27,318 nt of DNA from Roseiarcus sp963755075 (GCA_963755075.1 CAVWKL010000141.1:1-27318); one strand, 5' to 3'; counted from the first letter of the stretch, positions 14,509 to 23,416 are shown. Notes: generated by a model from the sequence alone, not told the origin. Numbers and translations are program-made.

Positions 14509-16965
14509 TCAAGGACTTAACGTTCTGGCGACCCGGAAGCCGACACTGCTGTCTCGAAGGCCCGGGATGAACCTGAAGCGGACCGCGGCGCGGAGGTTCC
14601 TCGGAAGGTCGAACCAAGAGCCGCTGCGAAGGACTCGAACTCCACACCGATCGTTTGTCAATGGTGACCCGTCTTGCGGAGCGCCACTGTAGCTGTCGTT
14701 ATAGCAATCCTCGACCCACTGCCAAACGTTGCCGTTCATGTCGTACAGCCCAAAAGCATTCGGCGCGAAGCCCCCGACGGGAACCGTCTGTTTTCGATAC
14801 ACACCGGTCGGTCCGCCATTGTAATTTTGCGTCCCGTTGTAATTCGCTTGGTCCGGCGAAATCGTTGCGCCCTCCCAAAACGCCGTCGTCGTTCCCGCCC
14901 GCGCCGCATATTCCCATTCGGATTCGCTCAGCAGGCGGTACGGCTTGCTCGTCTTGCTCGAAAGCCATTTCACATAGGACTGGGCGTCATTCCAGGACAC
15001 ATTGATCACCGGCCGCCGGCCGCGGCCCCAACCTTCGTCGCTGGGCCTGTAGCCGCCACAACCGCCCCCGGCGACACAGGCGTCCCATTCGTCAAATGTC
15101 ACCGTGAACATCCCCACCGCGAACGGCTTGGCGATGCGTACTTCATGCTGCGGGCCCTCGTCGCTGACACGCTCTGGCTCGGTCGCCGGCGACCCAATCA
15201 TGAACGTTCCCTGGGGAATGACGAGCATCGCGGGACAACCCGCGCATTCCCGGTATTCATCCCCAGCCTTCAGCGCGCATTCCTCCGCCGCCGACAAGAC
15301 GCGCGGCGGTCGCGACGCCAGCGACGCCAGGGAGGGGCCGGAGCCGCCGCATGCCCCTGACTTGGCCGGGGCCGCGGTGGCCTGCGGCTGCGCCCGCGCC
15401 TGGCTCGCGGCGAGATCGGCTTGCAGCTTGGCGATGCCGTCATTGGCGGCTTCGAGCGCGGCCATCGCTGCGGACAGCTTTTTCGCATTGTCGTCGGCCG
15501 TCACGCGCAGTTTCGCCGCATCCGCCGCAGCCGCCTGCGCCTGCGCCTGGCTGGCGGCGAGGTCGGATTGGAGCTTGGCGATGTTGTCGTTCGCCGCTGC
15601 GAGCGCCGCCGTCGCGTCGGCCAGCTTCTTGGCGCCGTCCGCCGCGGCGGCCTGGGCTTGCGTCTGGCCCGCGGTCAGGTCAGCCTGCAACTTTGCGACA
15701 CGGGCTTGGGCGTCCGCCCCTGCCGCCTGCGCTTGCGCCTGGCTCGCGGCGAGGTCGGCTTGCAGCTTGGCGACGCGGTCGTTGGCCGCCGCGAGCGCGG
15801 CGGTCGCGTCGGCGAGCTTCTTGGCGCCCTCGGCCGCGGAGGCGCGCGCGCTTTGCGCGTCCGCCGCGGCGGTCTGGACTTGCGCTTGGCTCGCGCTCAG
15901 ATCGGCCTGCAACTTTGCGGCGCGGGCATCGGCGTCCGCCGCGGCGTGTTTCGCGGCGTCGAGATCGGCCTGCAATTGCGCTATGACCTGCGAAGTCGGC
16001 GCGGGCGCGCTGGCGTCGCGCGCCAGCAGCCCGACGAGCGCCAGCGCGAGAACCGCGACCGTCGCCGACAAGACCCAGGTCCGCGCGCCCACGCCTCGCG
16101 CCGGCGGCGGCGCGACCGCCCGCGCGCCCGCCAATTCGCCCGCAAGCCGCTCGACCTCAGCCTTCGCCGCATCGAGCGCGCCCTCGCGCGCCTTGGCCTT
16201 GGCGAGCGCGCCGGAGAGCGCGTCGATTCTCTCAAGCAACGGTTTCTCGCCGCCGCCCTTATCCGGCTCGACCAGCAGAAGCGGATCGGGCTTCGGGCCT
16301 TTCCCCGCGCCGCGCCGCTCGTCGACGAGCCAGGCCTCGAAGACCGGCGTCGCGGCGCTGAGGCGCGCTTCGAGCGCGGCGCGGTCGGCGTCGATCCGCG
16401 CGGACGCGGCGGCGCGCGCTTCGGCGAGCCGGCTCGCGAACTCGCTCTTGAGCCGCGCCTCGGCGCTCGCCCAGATTTTGCGCGCCAGCGGTTCGTCAGG
16501 ATAGCGGCGCGCGAATTCGTATTTCGCCGCTTCGTCGCCGCTGGCGAGCGCCCGCGCTCCCGCCGCGACGCCCTCTCGCGCGATCATCTGCGCGAGACGG
16601 TCGACGAGCTTGATCCAGGCGGGATCGTCGCGCGCGCCCGTCCATTGCGAGAGATCGTCGGTGTGGATGCGGTTGAACGGCGGCATCAGCGCGCACCGCG
16701 CGGCGAAGATAGGGACGTAAGCGCCGAGTTCGCGCGCGTAATCGGCCTCGGAGTCGACCCATTGTGAGGCGACCGCCTCGGGACTCCAGCAGACGAGGAC
16801 CGCCTTGGCCTCTTTCAGGCGCGCGCGGATGACGTCGCCGAACCTCTCGCCCGCCGAAATTTCGCGGTCGTACCAGGCATCGACGCCCAGCTCCTGCAGC
16901 GCAGCGGCGATCGGCGCGATCAGCGCGCGATCCTTCTGGCTATAGGAGATGAAGACCTCGGCCAT
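14509..16965 (-). CDS. TIR domain / transmembrane / coiled-coil / FGE-sulfatase-fold receptor-like protein
   Basis: An 818-residue protein. Residues 3-130 are a TIR domain (MAEVFISYSQKDRAL, then VLVCWSPEAVASQWVDSE) with the catalytic-position glutamate at residue 73, as in NAD+-cleaving TIRs. A hydrophobic helix at about 296-316 (TWVLSATVAVLALALVGLLA) follows a charged helical linker. Residues 320-540 are an Ala-rich coiled coil built of repeats such as AKLQADLAASQAQAQ and AKKLADATAALAAAND. Residues about 560-815 are an FGE-sulfatase/SUMF1 domain (PF03781-like): MLVIPQGTFMIGSP, RPVINVSWNDAQSY, YRLLSESEWEYAARAG, GLYDMNGNVWQWVED, VLRSGSW and SVGFRVAR. The cysteines of true formylglycine-generating enzyme are absent near the C-terminus, so this is likely a ligand-binding fold. 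The ATG at 16965 starts right at the TIR. Confidence 0.9.
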   Translation of the reverse strand: MAEVFISYSQKDRALIAPIAAALQELGVDAWYDREISAGERFGDVIRARLKEAKAVLVCWSPEAVASQWVDSEADYARELGAYVPIFAARCALMPPFNRIHTDDLSQWTGARDDPAWIKLVDRLAQMIAREGVAAGARALASGDEAAKYEFARRYPDEPLARKIWASAEARLKSEFASRLAEARAAASARIDADRAALEARLSAATPVFEAWLVDERRGAGKGPKPDPLLLVEPDKGGGEKPLLERIDALSGALAKAKAREGALDAAKAEVERLAGELAGARAVAPPPARGVGARTWVLSATVAVLALALVGLLARDASAPAPTSQVIAQLQADLDAAKHAAADADARAAKLQADLSASQAQVQTAAADAQSARASAAEGAKKLADATAALAAANDRVAKLQADLAASQAQAQAAGADAQARVAKLQADLTAGQTQAQAAAADGAKKLADATAALAAANDNIAKLQSDLAASQAQAQAAAADAAKLRVTADDNAKKLSAAMAALEAANDGIAKLQADLAASQARAQPQATAAPAKSGACGGSGPSLASLASRPPRVLSAAEECALKAGDEYRECAGCPAMLVIPQGTFMIGSPATEPERVSDEGPQHEVRIAKPFAVGMFTVTFDEWDACVAGGGCGGYRPSDEGWGRGRRPVINVSWNDAQSYVKWLSSKTSKPYRLLSESEWEYAARAGTTTAFWEGATISPDQANYNGTQNYNGGPTGVYRKQTVPVGGFAPNAFGLYDMNGNVWQWVEDCYNDSYSGAPQDGSPLTNDRCGVRVLRSGSWFDLPRNLRAAVRFRFIPGLRDSSVGFRVARTLSP

Positions 16966-17267
16966 GCCCCGACTTGCGTCCCTCAGCGCCCAATCGACGC
17001 GGCGGCGCGAGCCGCTTTCCCCAGCCCGACCGGTCGCTGGGGCCAAAATGCCCCGATCCCTCGCGGCGGACAAGGCGATTCCACTTCGGCGCAGGAAGTT
17101 CCGTCACGCGCGAGGCCGGCGCGCGGCCACGGCGCAGTTTGTCTGCGAGCGTCCGTAGATAAGCGGAACGCGCAACTGGCATTTGCAAATATGCAAGGGA
17201 TCATGCTGGAAATGTGCGCGTGCGATCCCCAAATCGTGCGCTTGGCAAAGCCCGAAAGGCCCCTCTC

Positions 17268-18170
17268 ATGTCCATCCGCCCCGTCAAACGCATCAGCCAA
17301 TCCCGCCCGACGATGGAGGGCGCGGGCGTCCGGCTGCGCCGCGCTTTCGGCTTCGGCGACACCTCCGATTTCGATCCGTTCCTGATGATGGACGATTTTC
17401 GCGGCGATACGCCCAGCGACTACATCGCCGGCTTTCCCTGGCATCCCCATCGCGGCATCGAAACGATCACCTATGTGCTGGCGGGCTCGGTGGCGCACGG
17501 CGACAGCCTGGGCAATCAAGGCGTGCTCGGCGCCGGCGACGTGCAGTGGATGACCGCGGGGCGCGGCATCCTGCATCAGGAAATGCCCAAGGGCGACCAA
17601 TTGGGCCGCATGCACGGCTTCCAGCTGTGGGCGAACCTGCCCTCGAGCTTGAAAATGACGGCGCCGCGCTATCAGGACGTGCCGAGCCTCGCCATCCCCG
17701 AGGTCGTCGACGACGACGGCACCCGGGTGCGGGTGATCTGCGGCGAGTTCTGGGGCAAGACGGGGCCGGTCGACGAGGTCGCCGCCGAGCCGCGCTATCT
17801 CGACGTCTTCGTTCCCGCGGGCAAGCGCAAGACCTTGCCGGTCGAGACCTACCGCCAGGCCTTCGCCTACATCTTCGAGGGCTCGGGAACGTTTTCCGGC
17901 GCCTCGCAGCCGTTCGGCGCGTTGCGCGAGAGCCTGGTCGACGGCGAAGAGACGCTGGTGCGCGATAGGGTCGGCAATCGCTCGCTGGTGGTGTTCGACT
18001 CCGGCGACGAAGTGAGCGTCCAGGCGGGCGAGGAGGGAATTCGCTTCCTCCTGGTCTCCGGCCGCCCGCTGCGCGAGCCGATCGCCTGGCATGGGCCCAT
18101 CGTCATGAACACGCAGGCCGAAATCCGCCAGGCGCTGAGCGATTTGCGCGACGGCACGTTCATCAAGTAA
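17268..18170 (+). CDS. Pirin family protein
   Basis: The 300-residue bicupin starts MSIRPVKRISQ, and the N-terminal cupin has GFPWHPHRGIETITYVLAG and GRGILHQEMP. His59, His61, His103 and Glu105 are the four iron ligands known in pirin. DDFRGDTP and MHGFQLWANLP are further family signatures. Some bacterial pirins open quercetin; others act as regulators, so the role here is open. The start at 17268 is chosen because GAAAGG lies eight bases upstream; the longer frame from 17214 has no support. It is cytosolic, divergent from the TIR gene and apparently transcribed alone. Confidence 0.92.
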   Translation: MSIRPVKRISQSRPTMEGAGVRLRRAFGFGDTSDFDPFLMMDDFRGDTPSDYIAGFPWHPHRGIETITYVLAGSVAHGDSLGNQGVLGAGDVQWMTAGRGILHQEMPKGDQLGRMHGFQLWANLPSSLKMTAPRYQDVPSLAIPEVVDDDGTRVRVICGEFWGKTGPVDEVAAEPRYLDVFVPAGKRKTLPVETYRQAFAYIFEGSGTFSGASQPFGALRESLVDGEETLVRDRVGNRSLVVFDSGDEVSVQAGEEGIRFLLVSGRPLREPIAWHGPIVMNTQAEIRQALSDLRDGTFIK

Positions 18171-18281
18171 CGCGGAGCGCCGCGGCGTCAGGAGGCGAGC
18201 GCCTGTGGGCAAAACGCGCGCGGCGATTGACGGCGCCGCGCACGCTCACAATAGTCAGGCGCGTCTCTCACATGTTCGACC

Positions 18282-18506
18282 ATGAAAAAGCCCATCAAGA
18301 CCCGCGCGAAGGCGACGCCCCGGCGACGGCGCGCCAGGGCGTTCGATTCGATCCTCGACTCGGAGGAACTTGCGCGGATTCGCCAGTTGATCGCCGACGA
18401 GACGATCCACGCCGACGAGGACGTCGAAAGCCTTCTCCAGCGCGCGCTTTCGATCGCCCGATCGGCCGACCCCGAAACCAATCGCGGCGACCAGAACTCT
18501 CTCTGA
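18282..18506 (+). CDS. Small basic hypothetical protein, possible N-terminal part of the next gene
   Basis: 74 residues, beginning with a strongly basic tail (MKKPIKTRAKATPRRRRARA) followed by an acidic helix (LDSEELARIRQLIADETIHA, then VESLLQRALSIARS). The stop TGA at 18504-18506 follows CTC. Shifting +1 at CTC-TGA enters directly the long open frame of the next gene (GAT CTC GCC GAT GCG CTG), which has no usual start codon before 18592. The two may therefore make one protein of about 527 residues. I do not recognise either part. Confidence 0.5.
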   Translation: MKKPIKTRAKATPRRRRARAFDSILDSEELARIRQLIADETIHADEDVESLLQRALSIARSADPETNRGDQNSL

Positions 18507-18591
18507 TCTCGCCGATGCGCTGAACCAGGCCCGGATCGACTCCAACGGCGGCGACGCCGACGCGCGCAGTGCGCTTAAAGCGGTCCACGAA

Positions 18592-19866
18592 TTGTTCGAC
18601 GGCGCCGCTCGGCGCGGCGAGATCCACCCGGTCTATCTGATCCTCCTGGGCCGCGCGTTCGCCGGCGCCGGGCTCGAAATTGGCGACGCGCCGCGCGCCG
18701 CGCTGGCCCGCGCCCTCGGCGTCAACCGGATCGGCGCCGGCGAAGGCGTCTATCGCGCTTTCCTGGCGCCGCTGTTTTCCAATTCGGGAGGCGATCCTTT
18801 CGACCTCTATGAGGCCATCGATCCGCTGATCGCGATTTTTCCCCTCAATTTCAAGGTCGAGTTTGCGACTCGGCTGGTCGCCGAAGAGAACGCGCTCGCG
18901 CGTCAAGTCGCCGTCGGTTTCCTTCTTCACCGTGAGGAGGCGCTGGCTCTAGCCGTGGTCACGGCCTTCGCCGCCGCCAAAACGCGCGGCGCGCTCGACG
19001 AAACTGATCGCGGACGCATCGAACGGATTCGCCCCTGGCTGGCGCTCCCGAGGCGGGGGGCGATCACGGCGGAGTTCGGGTCGGCGCGTGAAGGCGATTT
19101 GACGCCGCCGGCCGCGGCAACGACCAAAATCGTCAAACTCTTGGCGTCGGTTCGCGACGGCTCAGGCGCGAGTGCGCTGTTCGCGTGCCTGAAGCGCGGC
19201 GCGCGCTTTGCCGCCGCCTCGATCATGTTGAAGCCTCACGGCGTTGTCGAGGCGCTGCTCCACAGCGAGATTTCGCGCGGCGAAATGGATTCGTTCGAGG
19301 CCGCCATTCGGTCATCGACGCCAACGTCGCAAATCGGGCTTCCCACCTTCGTGCGGCTGTTGCGGCTCGCCCTCGGCCAGAATATCGCCTCAAGCGCGCC
19401 GCCGCCGTTCGCGTTGGTCCGCGTCGTCGAAGCGATCGGTCTTGACGCGCTCGTTCCGGACGCCTCCAGACCGGCCGATCTCATCGACGCGCTGGTCGAG
19501 GACGTTCCCGAGCGTGATAACGCGGAAACGTTCGCACGGGCGAACGACGAGGTGGCGAACAGCGAATTCGGGGAGAATTGGTTCGAGGCCGGCGATGAAA
19601 TCGACGAAGCGCTGACGGCGACAAGGACAAGGGCCGAGGCCGCCACGACGTTGCTCCACGCCTATCTGCCGCGGCGACGCGAGTTCTGGGCGGCGCAATG
19701 CGCGCTGTCCGCTCTCGTGCTGAAGGACGGCGCGCCGGCCGGCGGGATGTGGAGAAGCCTCGCGCTCGTCGGGCGCGAAATCATCCGCCAACGGTCCCTC
19801 GAATCGATCCCGCTGATGCGCCGCATCGCCGACGAGAGCGCCAACGTCCATTTCGCACAAAGGTGA
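18592..19866 (+). CDS. Hypothetical helical protein (424 aa from TTG; true N-terminus probably upstream)
   Basis: A mostly alpha-helical, alanine-rich soluble protein without signal peptide or membrane segment. Notable stretches are VYLILLGRAFAGAGLEIGD, FPLNFKVEFATRLVAEENAL and LLHAYLPRRREFWAAQCALS. No catalytic motif is seen; the helical spacing could suit HEAT/TPR-like repeats, but I cannot assign a family. The TTG at 18592 is the first ordinary start codon in this frame. However, coding bias and a sensible sequence (DLADALNQARIDSNGG) extend upstream to about 18500, overlapping the preceding ORF. The start is therefore doubtful: frameshifting, an unusual start codon or a sequence error would all explain it. 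It converges with the glycosyltransferase. Confidence 0.65.
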   Translation: MFDGAARRGEIHPVYLILLGRAFAGAGLEIGDAPRAALARALGVNRIGAGEGVYRAFLAPLFSNSGGDPFDLYEAIDPLIAIFPLNFKVEFATRLVAEENALARQVAVGFLLHREEALALAVVTAFAAAKTRGALDETDRGRIERIRPWLALPRRGAITAEFGSAREGDLTPPAAATTKIVKLLASVRDGSGASALFACLKRGARFAAASIMLKPHGVVEALLHSEISRGEMDSFEAAIRSSTPTSQIGLPTFVRLLRLALGQNIASSAPPPFALVRVVEAIGLDALVPDASRPADLIDALVEDVPERDNAETFARANDEVANSEFGENWFEAGDEIDEALTATRTRAEAATTLLHAYLPRRREFWAAQCALSALVLKDGAPAGGMWRSLALVGREIIRQRSLESIPLMRRIADESANVHFAQR

Positions 19867-19888
19867 GGCGGAGCGAGACCTTGGGACT

Positions 19889-21100
19889 CTACCCGCCGAG
19901 CACGGACAGGTAGGCCGCCAGCGTGTCCTGCGTCATCTGCTCGAGCGAAAAATGGCGCTCGACATGGGCGCGGGCGCGCTGCGCCACCGCTTCGCGCGCC
20001 GTCGCTCCGAGGGCGAGCGCGCCTTGCAGCGCCTCGGCGAGCGCCGGCGCGTCGCCCGGCGGGGCGCGCCAGCCGGTGCGCAGCTGCGCCGAGGTTTGCG
20101 GCGGCGCGAGCACCGTTTCCGCCGCGGCGCCGGAATCGGAAACGACGACCATCGCGCCCATCGCCTGCGCTTCGACCGCGCTGCGTCCGAAGGCCTCCGG
20201 CGCCGTCGAGGGCACGGCGACCACGCTTGCGGCGACGAGCGCGGCGGGCATGTCGGCGCAATGGCCGACCCTGGCGACGATCCCTTTCAGACCGGTTCCG
20301 TCAATCAGCGCGTCGAGTTCGCGCGCGTAGCCCTCGCGCCCTTGCGCGTCGCCGGCCAGGACGTAGCGAACGTCGTCGAGCCCGCGCGCCTTCAAAAGGC
20401 GGGCCGCCTCGATGAGAACCTTCTGACCCTTCCATTCCGTCAACCGCGCCGCAACGAGCACGACGCGCTCGTGCGGCGCGACGCCCCAGGCCTCGCGCAA
20501 TCGGGCCACCCGCGTCCGCTCGACCGCGCTCGGCGCGAAACGCGCCAAGTCCGCGCCGCGCGGAATGACGCGCAGCCGCGCGCGGGCGAACGGATAGAGC
20601 CGCGCAATTTCATCGGCGGTGAACTGGGAGTTGGCGATCACGACGTCGCCGCGCGCCATCACCGAATTGTAGAGCAGCTTGAGCCCGGAGCGTCCGCTGT
20701 AGGCGCCGTGATAGGTGGTGACGAACGGTCGACCGGTCCGGCGACATGCGCCGAGCGCGACCCAGGCCGGCGCGCGCGAGCGGGCGTGAACGAGATCGAC
20801 GCCCTCCTCGACAATAAGGCGGGCCAAGCGCGGAACGTTCGCCGCCATCGCCAGCGGGTTCTTGGTTGCGGCGGGAAACGGCGCCAGCAGACCGCCGACC
20901 GCTTGCAGCTCGCTCGCCAGGCGTCCCCCTTCGGAGGCCACCAAAGCCCGCGCGCCCACGCGCACCAGAGCGGCGGCGACGTCGATGGCGGTGCGCTCGG
21001 CGCCGCCCGCGTCGAGTCGGGGAATGATTTGCAGGACCGTGCGGCCGCTGAGCGAAGCGCGGTCGGAGCGGCCGAAAGGAGCCAGGCCCTCGGCGCTCAC
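19889..21100 (-). CDS. Glycosyltransferase family 4 (GT-B) protein
   Basis: The 403-residue protein has the two Rossmann halves of GT-B enzymes. N-terminal half: VLQIIPRLDAGGAERTAIDV and LVHARSRAPAWVAL. C-terminal half: VVLVAARLTEWKGQKVLIEA and the EX7E motif in PEAFGRSAVEAQAMG, which binds the sugar-nucleotide donor. VIPRGADLARFAP is the usual interdomain segment. It would add a sugar to a lipid or polysaccharide precursor at the inner face of the membrane. Starts at a GTG (21100) with no clear ribosome-binding site. No other cell-envelope genes adjoin it, so acceptor and pathway are unknown. Divergent from the hydrolase gene. Confidence 0.9.
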   Translation of the reverse strand: MSAEGLAPFGRSDRASLSGRTVLQIIPRLDAGGAERTAIDVAAALVRVGARALVASEGGRLASELQAVGGLLAPFPAATKNPLAMAANVPRLARLIVEEGVDLVHARSRAPAWVALGACRRTGRPFVTTYHGAYSGRSGLKLLYNSVMARGDVVIANSQFTADEIARLYPFARARLRVIPRGADLARFAPSAVERTRVARLREAWGVAPHERVVLVAARLTEWKGQKVLIEAARLLKARGLDDVRYVLAGDAQGREGYARELDALIDGTGLKGIVARVGHCADMPAALVAASVVAVPSTAPEAFGRSAVEAQAMGAMVVVSDSGAAAETVLAPPQTSAQLRTGWRAPPGDAPALAEALQGALALGATAREAVAQRARAHVERHFSLEQMTQDTLAAYLSVLGG

Positions 21101-21181
21101 GCCGCCGCCCGCCGTTGCGAGACCCGGCGCGCCGCGACGCGCGCGCCGGCTGGATCATTGACGCGCGCCGCGCGTTCGGCC

Positions 21182-21211
21182 AAGCCCTCGGCAGAGAAGC
21201 CCTCGGCGGAG
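21182..21211. repeat. Short 15-bp tandem repeat in the divergent intergenic region
   Basis: AAGCCCTCGGCAGAG is followed immediately by AAGCCCTCGGCGGAG, differing at one base. It lies between the divergent glycosyltransferase and hydrolase genes, so it could hold regulator sites or be a simple slippage product. Confidence 0.6.
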
Positions 21212-21244
21212 ACGCGCGTGCGAAATCATGGGGACGATTGAAGC

Positions 21245-22027
21245 GTGAGCCAAGACGAACCGCAATTCCTCGACGTCGGCGTTGGGCCGCTCCGTCGCCC
21301 TATCGCCTTTCGCCGCCGCGCGCCAGTGCGCGAGGGCTTGCCCGGCGTCGTCTGGCTTTGCGGATTCAAGTCCGACATGGAATCGACCAAGGCGTCCGTG
21401 CTCGACCGCCACTGCGCCGAGCGCGGCCAAGCGCTTCTGCGCTTCGACTACTCCGGCCATGGCGCATCGGGGGGCCGGTTCGAAGAGGGAACCGTTTCGC
21501 GCTGGCTCGAGGAAAGCCTCGCCGCGATCCGGGCGGAAACGACCGGTCGGCAGATCCTGGTCGGATCGTCGATGGGCGGTTATCTCGCGCTTCTCGCCGC
21601 GCGCGCGCTCGCAGCCGCCGGCGAGACGGCGCGCCTCGCCGGCATGCTCCTTATCGCGCCGGCGGTCGATTTCACCGAGGCGCTGATGTGGGCGCGGGCA
21701 AGCGAAGCGGACCGGCGCACGCTGGCCGAGAACGGCTTCTGGGAGGTTCCCTCGGCCTATTCCCAAGAGCCCTACCGCATCAGCCGCGATCTCATCGACG
21801 ACGGGCGTAACCACGTCTTGCTCGGTCAGACCGTGCGCAGCTTTTGTCCGGTGCGAATTCTGCAAGGCATGCGCGACGAAGACGTGCCCTATCGTCACGC
21901 GTTGACCCTCATCGAGCATATGGCGGGCGACCCGGTGACGCTCAGCTTGATCAAGGACGGCGATCATCGCCTGTCGCGACCGCAGGATCTCGCGCTGCTG
22001 CTCGAGGCGATCGACGGGTTCGCATAA
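21245..22027 (+). CDS. Alpha/beta hydrolase
   Basis: A 260-residue serine hydrolase. WLCGFKSDMESTKA and RFDYSGHGASGG form the oxyanion region. VGSSMGGYLALLAARAL is the nucleophile elbow with Ser109. GMRDEDVPY and KDGDHRLSRP hold the acid and the histidine of the triad. The arrangement resembles ABHD10-type thioesterases/palmitoyl hydrolases. It is cytosolic, with no signal peptide. It starts with GTG at 21245, with a GGGGA purine tract upstream. It converges with the YgjP-like gene, with 7 bp between stops. The substrate is unknown. Confidence 0.9.
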   Translation: MSQDEPQFLDVGVGPLRRPIAFRRRAPVREGLPGVVWLCGFKSDMESTKASVLDRHCAERGQALLRFDYSGHGASGGRFEEGTVSRWLEESLAAIRAETTGRQILVGSSMGGYLALLAARALAAAGETARLAGMLLIAPAVDFTEALMWARASEADRRTLAENGFWEVPSAYSQEPYRISRDLIDDGRNHVLLGQTVRSFCPVRILQGMRDEDVPYRHALTLIEHMAGDPVTLSLIKDGDHRLSRPQDLALLLEAIDGFA

Positions 22028-22034
22028 CCCGTTT

Positions 22035-22790
22035 TCAATCGCCGGCCGCGCCGAAGCGGTGCAACCCGGCGCCGTGGATCTTCAGCCATGTCTCGGCGCG
22101 CTCGGTGTTGGGGAAGAGACGACGCGTCACTTTCCAAAACATCGGCGAATGGTCCATGTGGAGGATATGCGCCACTTCGTGCGCGGCCAGGTATTCGAGG
22201 ACTTCCGGCGGCGCGAGAATCAGCCGCCAGGAGAAATTCAGCCCGCCGGTCGAGGAACACGAGCCCCAGCGGCTTGCCGTGTCGCGCAGGGTGACGCGGC
22301 GCGGATCGACGCCGAGCCGCTTGGCGTGACGCGCGACCGCCGTCTCGATGTCCTTGCGCGCCTCGCGCTTAAGGAAATCGGCGACGCGCCGCGCGATATG
22401 CGGCTTCTCGCCGGTGACGCAAATCAGCGGCCCGCGCGCCCCCATTTCCGTCCACACGACGCCGCGCTCGCCGGGCCGGTGGACGATGGTGTGATTGACG
22501 CCGCGCAACGGCAGCACGGCGGAGGGGGCGAAAGCGACGGGCGGCGGGAGATGGGCGAGACGCGCCCCAATCCAGGCCGCGTAGCGCTCGGCGAACTCGC
22601 GCGCCGACTTGAGCGAGCTGCGCGAGGGCATCGTCAGCAAGACGTCGCGGGTGGCGGCGCGGATGCGCAAAGTGAACCGCTGCGAAGTCGACAGACGCTT
22701 CAAGGCGACGCGAAACACCTCCCCGGCGTGCGCAACTTCGATATGCGCGACGGGAGCGGCTGGCGTTCGGCGTTCAAACAGGCTCAGCAT
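22035..22790 (-). CDS. YgjP-type (DUF45) metal-dependent hydrolase
   Basis: The 251-residue protein contains SRWGSCSSTGGLNFSWRLIL, then LAAHEVAHILHMDHSPMFWK, the defining zinc motif HE-x-x-H ... H-S-x-x-F-W of the YgjP/SprT-like DUF45 family. The glutamate of HEVAH would be catalytic, with three histidines as zinc ligands. Cytosolic; these proteins often accompany type I restriction systems, but none is seen here. Its neighbour on the same strand is cobU/P (59 bp upstream), so the two may be co-transcribed. Confidence 0.9.
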   Translation of the reverse strand: MLSLFERRTPAAPVAHIEVAHAGEVFRVALKRLSTSQRFTLRIRAATRDVLLTMPSRSSLKSAREFAERYAAWIGARLAHLPPPVAFAPSAVLPLRGVNHTIVHRPGERGVVWTEMGARGPLICVTGEKPHIARRVADFLKREARKDIETAVARHAKRLGVDPRRVTLRDTASRWGSCSSTGGLNFSWRLILAPPEVLEYLAAHEVAHILHMDHSPMFWKVTRRLFPNTERAETWLKIHGAGLHRFGAAGD

Positions 22791-22849
22791 GAAGGAATGC
22801 TAGCCCAGGCTTACGCTGAGTCGCCAGAGATTTTGCGAGTTTTCGTCAC

Positions 22850-23416
22850 TCAACACAGCTGCAAATTTGGCGGTGGCGCCGGTTTGAGCAGCGCCGGCAG
22901 GCCGGCGGCGACCCAGACCACGGCGTCGCAGCCGCGCGCCAGTTGCTGGTTCGCCCGCCCCTGCCAGTCCCGGAACGCCCGGCCGAGCGGCGTCGCCGGC
23001 ACGACGCCCGCCCCGACCTCATTCGAAACGAATATCGCCGGTCCCCCGAGATTGGCGATTGTCTCAACCAAATCAGCGATCTCCACATCCGGATTGCGGT
23101 CGGCGAGAAGGAGGTTGCTCAGCCAGAGGGTGATACAATCTACAAGGATTACGCGGCCTTCTTGCGCTTCGGACCGCAACGCGGCGGCGAGTTCCAAGGG
23201 TTCCTCCAGCGTCCGCCATCCCGTCTCGCGCTCGGCGCGGTGGCGCTCGATCCGCCCCGCCATCTCCGCATCCCCGGCCGACGCCGTCGCCAAATAGAGC
23301 CGCTCGGCGGTCGTCGCCTCGGCGAGCGCGCGCGCATAGCCGCTTTTTCCCGAACGCGCGCCACCGAGAACGAGCGCGGCGCGGCAGGCAACGAGAGGAG
23401 CAGCGAGCGAATCCAT
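22850..23416 (-). CDS. cobU: Adenosylcobinamide kinase / adenosylcobinamide-phosphate guanylyltransferase
   Basis: A 188-residue protein with a Walker A motif GGARSGKS (residues 18-25), the RIERHRAER segment with the histidine that is guanylylated in CobU, VDCITLWLSNLL, and VSNEVGAGVVP. It phosphorylates adenosylcobinamide and then adds GMP, preparing the lower-ligand assembly of cobalamin. In Hyphomicrobiales the orthologue is called cobP. The ATG at 23416 is preferred to 23431 because homology begins there. No cobalamin riboswitch is recognisable in the 280 bp upstream, and no other cobalamin genes are in the window. Confidence 0.92.
   Translation of the reverse strand: MDSLAAPLVACRAALVLGGARSGKSGYARALAEATTAERLYLATASAGDAEMAGRIERHRAERETGWRTLEEPLELAAALRSEAQEGRVILVDCITLWLSNLLLADRNPDVEIADLVETIANLGGPAIFVSNEVGAGVVPATPLGRAFRDWQGRANQQLARGCDAVVWVAAGLPALLKPAPPPNLQLC

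Noticed and set aside
14509..14660. Variable region of a diversity-generating retroelement at the FGE-domain C-terminus
   Set aside because: FGE folds are known targets of such systems, but I found no reverse transcriptase or second template copy of this sequence in the window.
15390..16010. CRISPR-like or tandem DNA repeat array
   Set aside because: Repeats are imperfect, contiguous and in frame; they encode the coiled coil of the TIR protein.
14900..16965. FGE domain as the formylglycine-generating enzyme for the choline-sulfatase
   Set aside because: The C-terminal cysteines needed for catalysis are absent, and the domain is likely on the outer side of the membrane, whereas sulfatase maturation is cytosolic.
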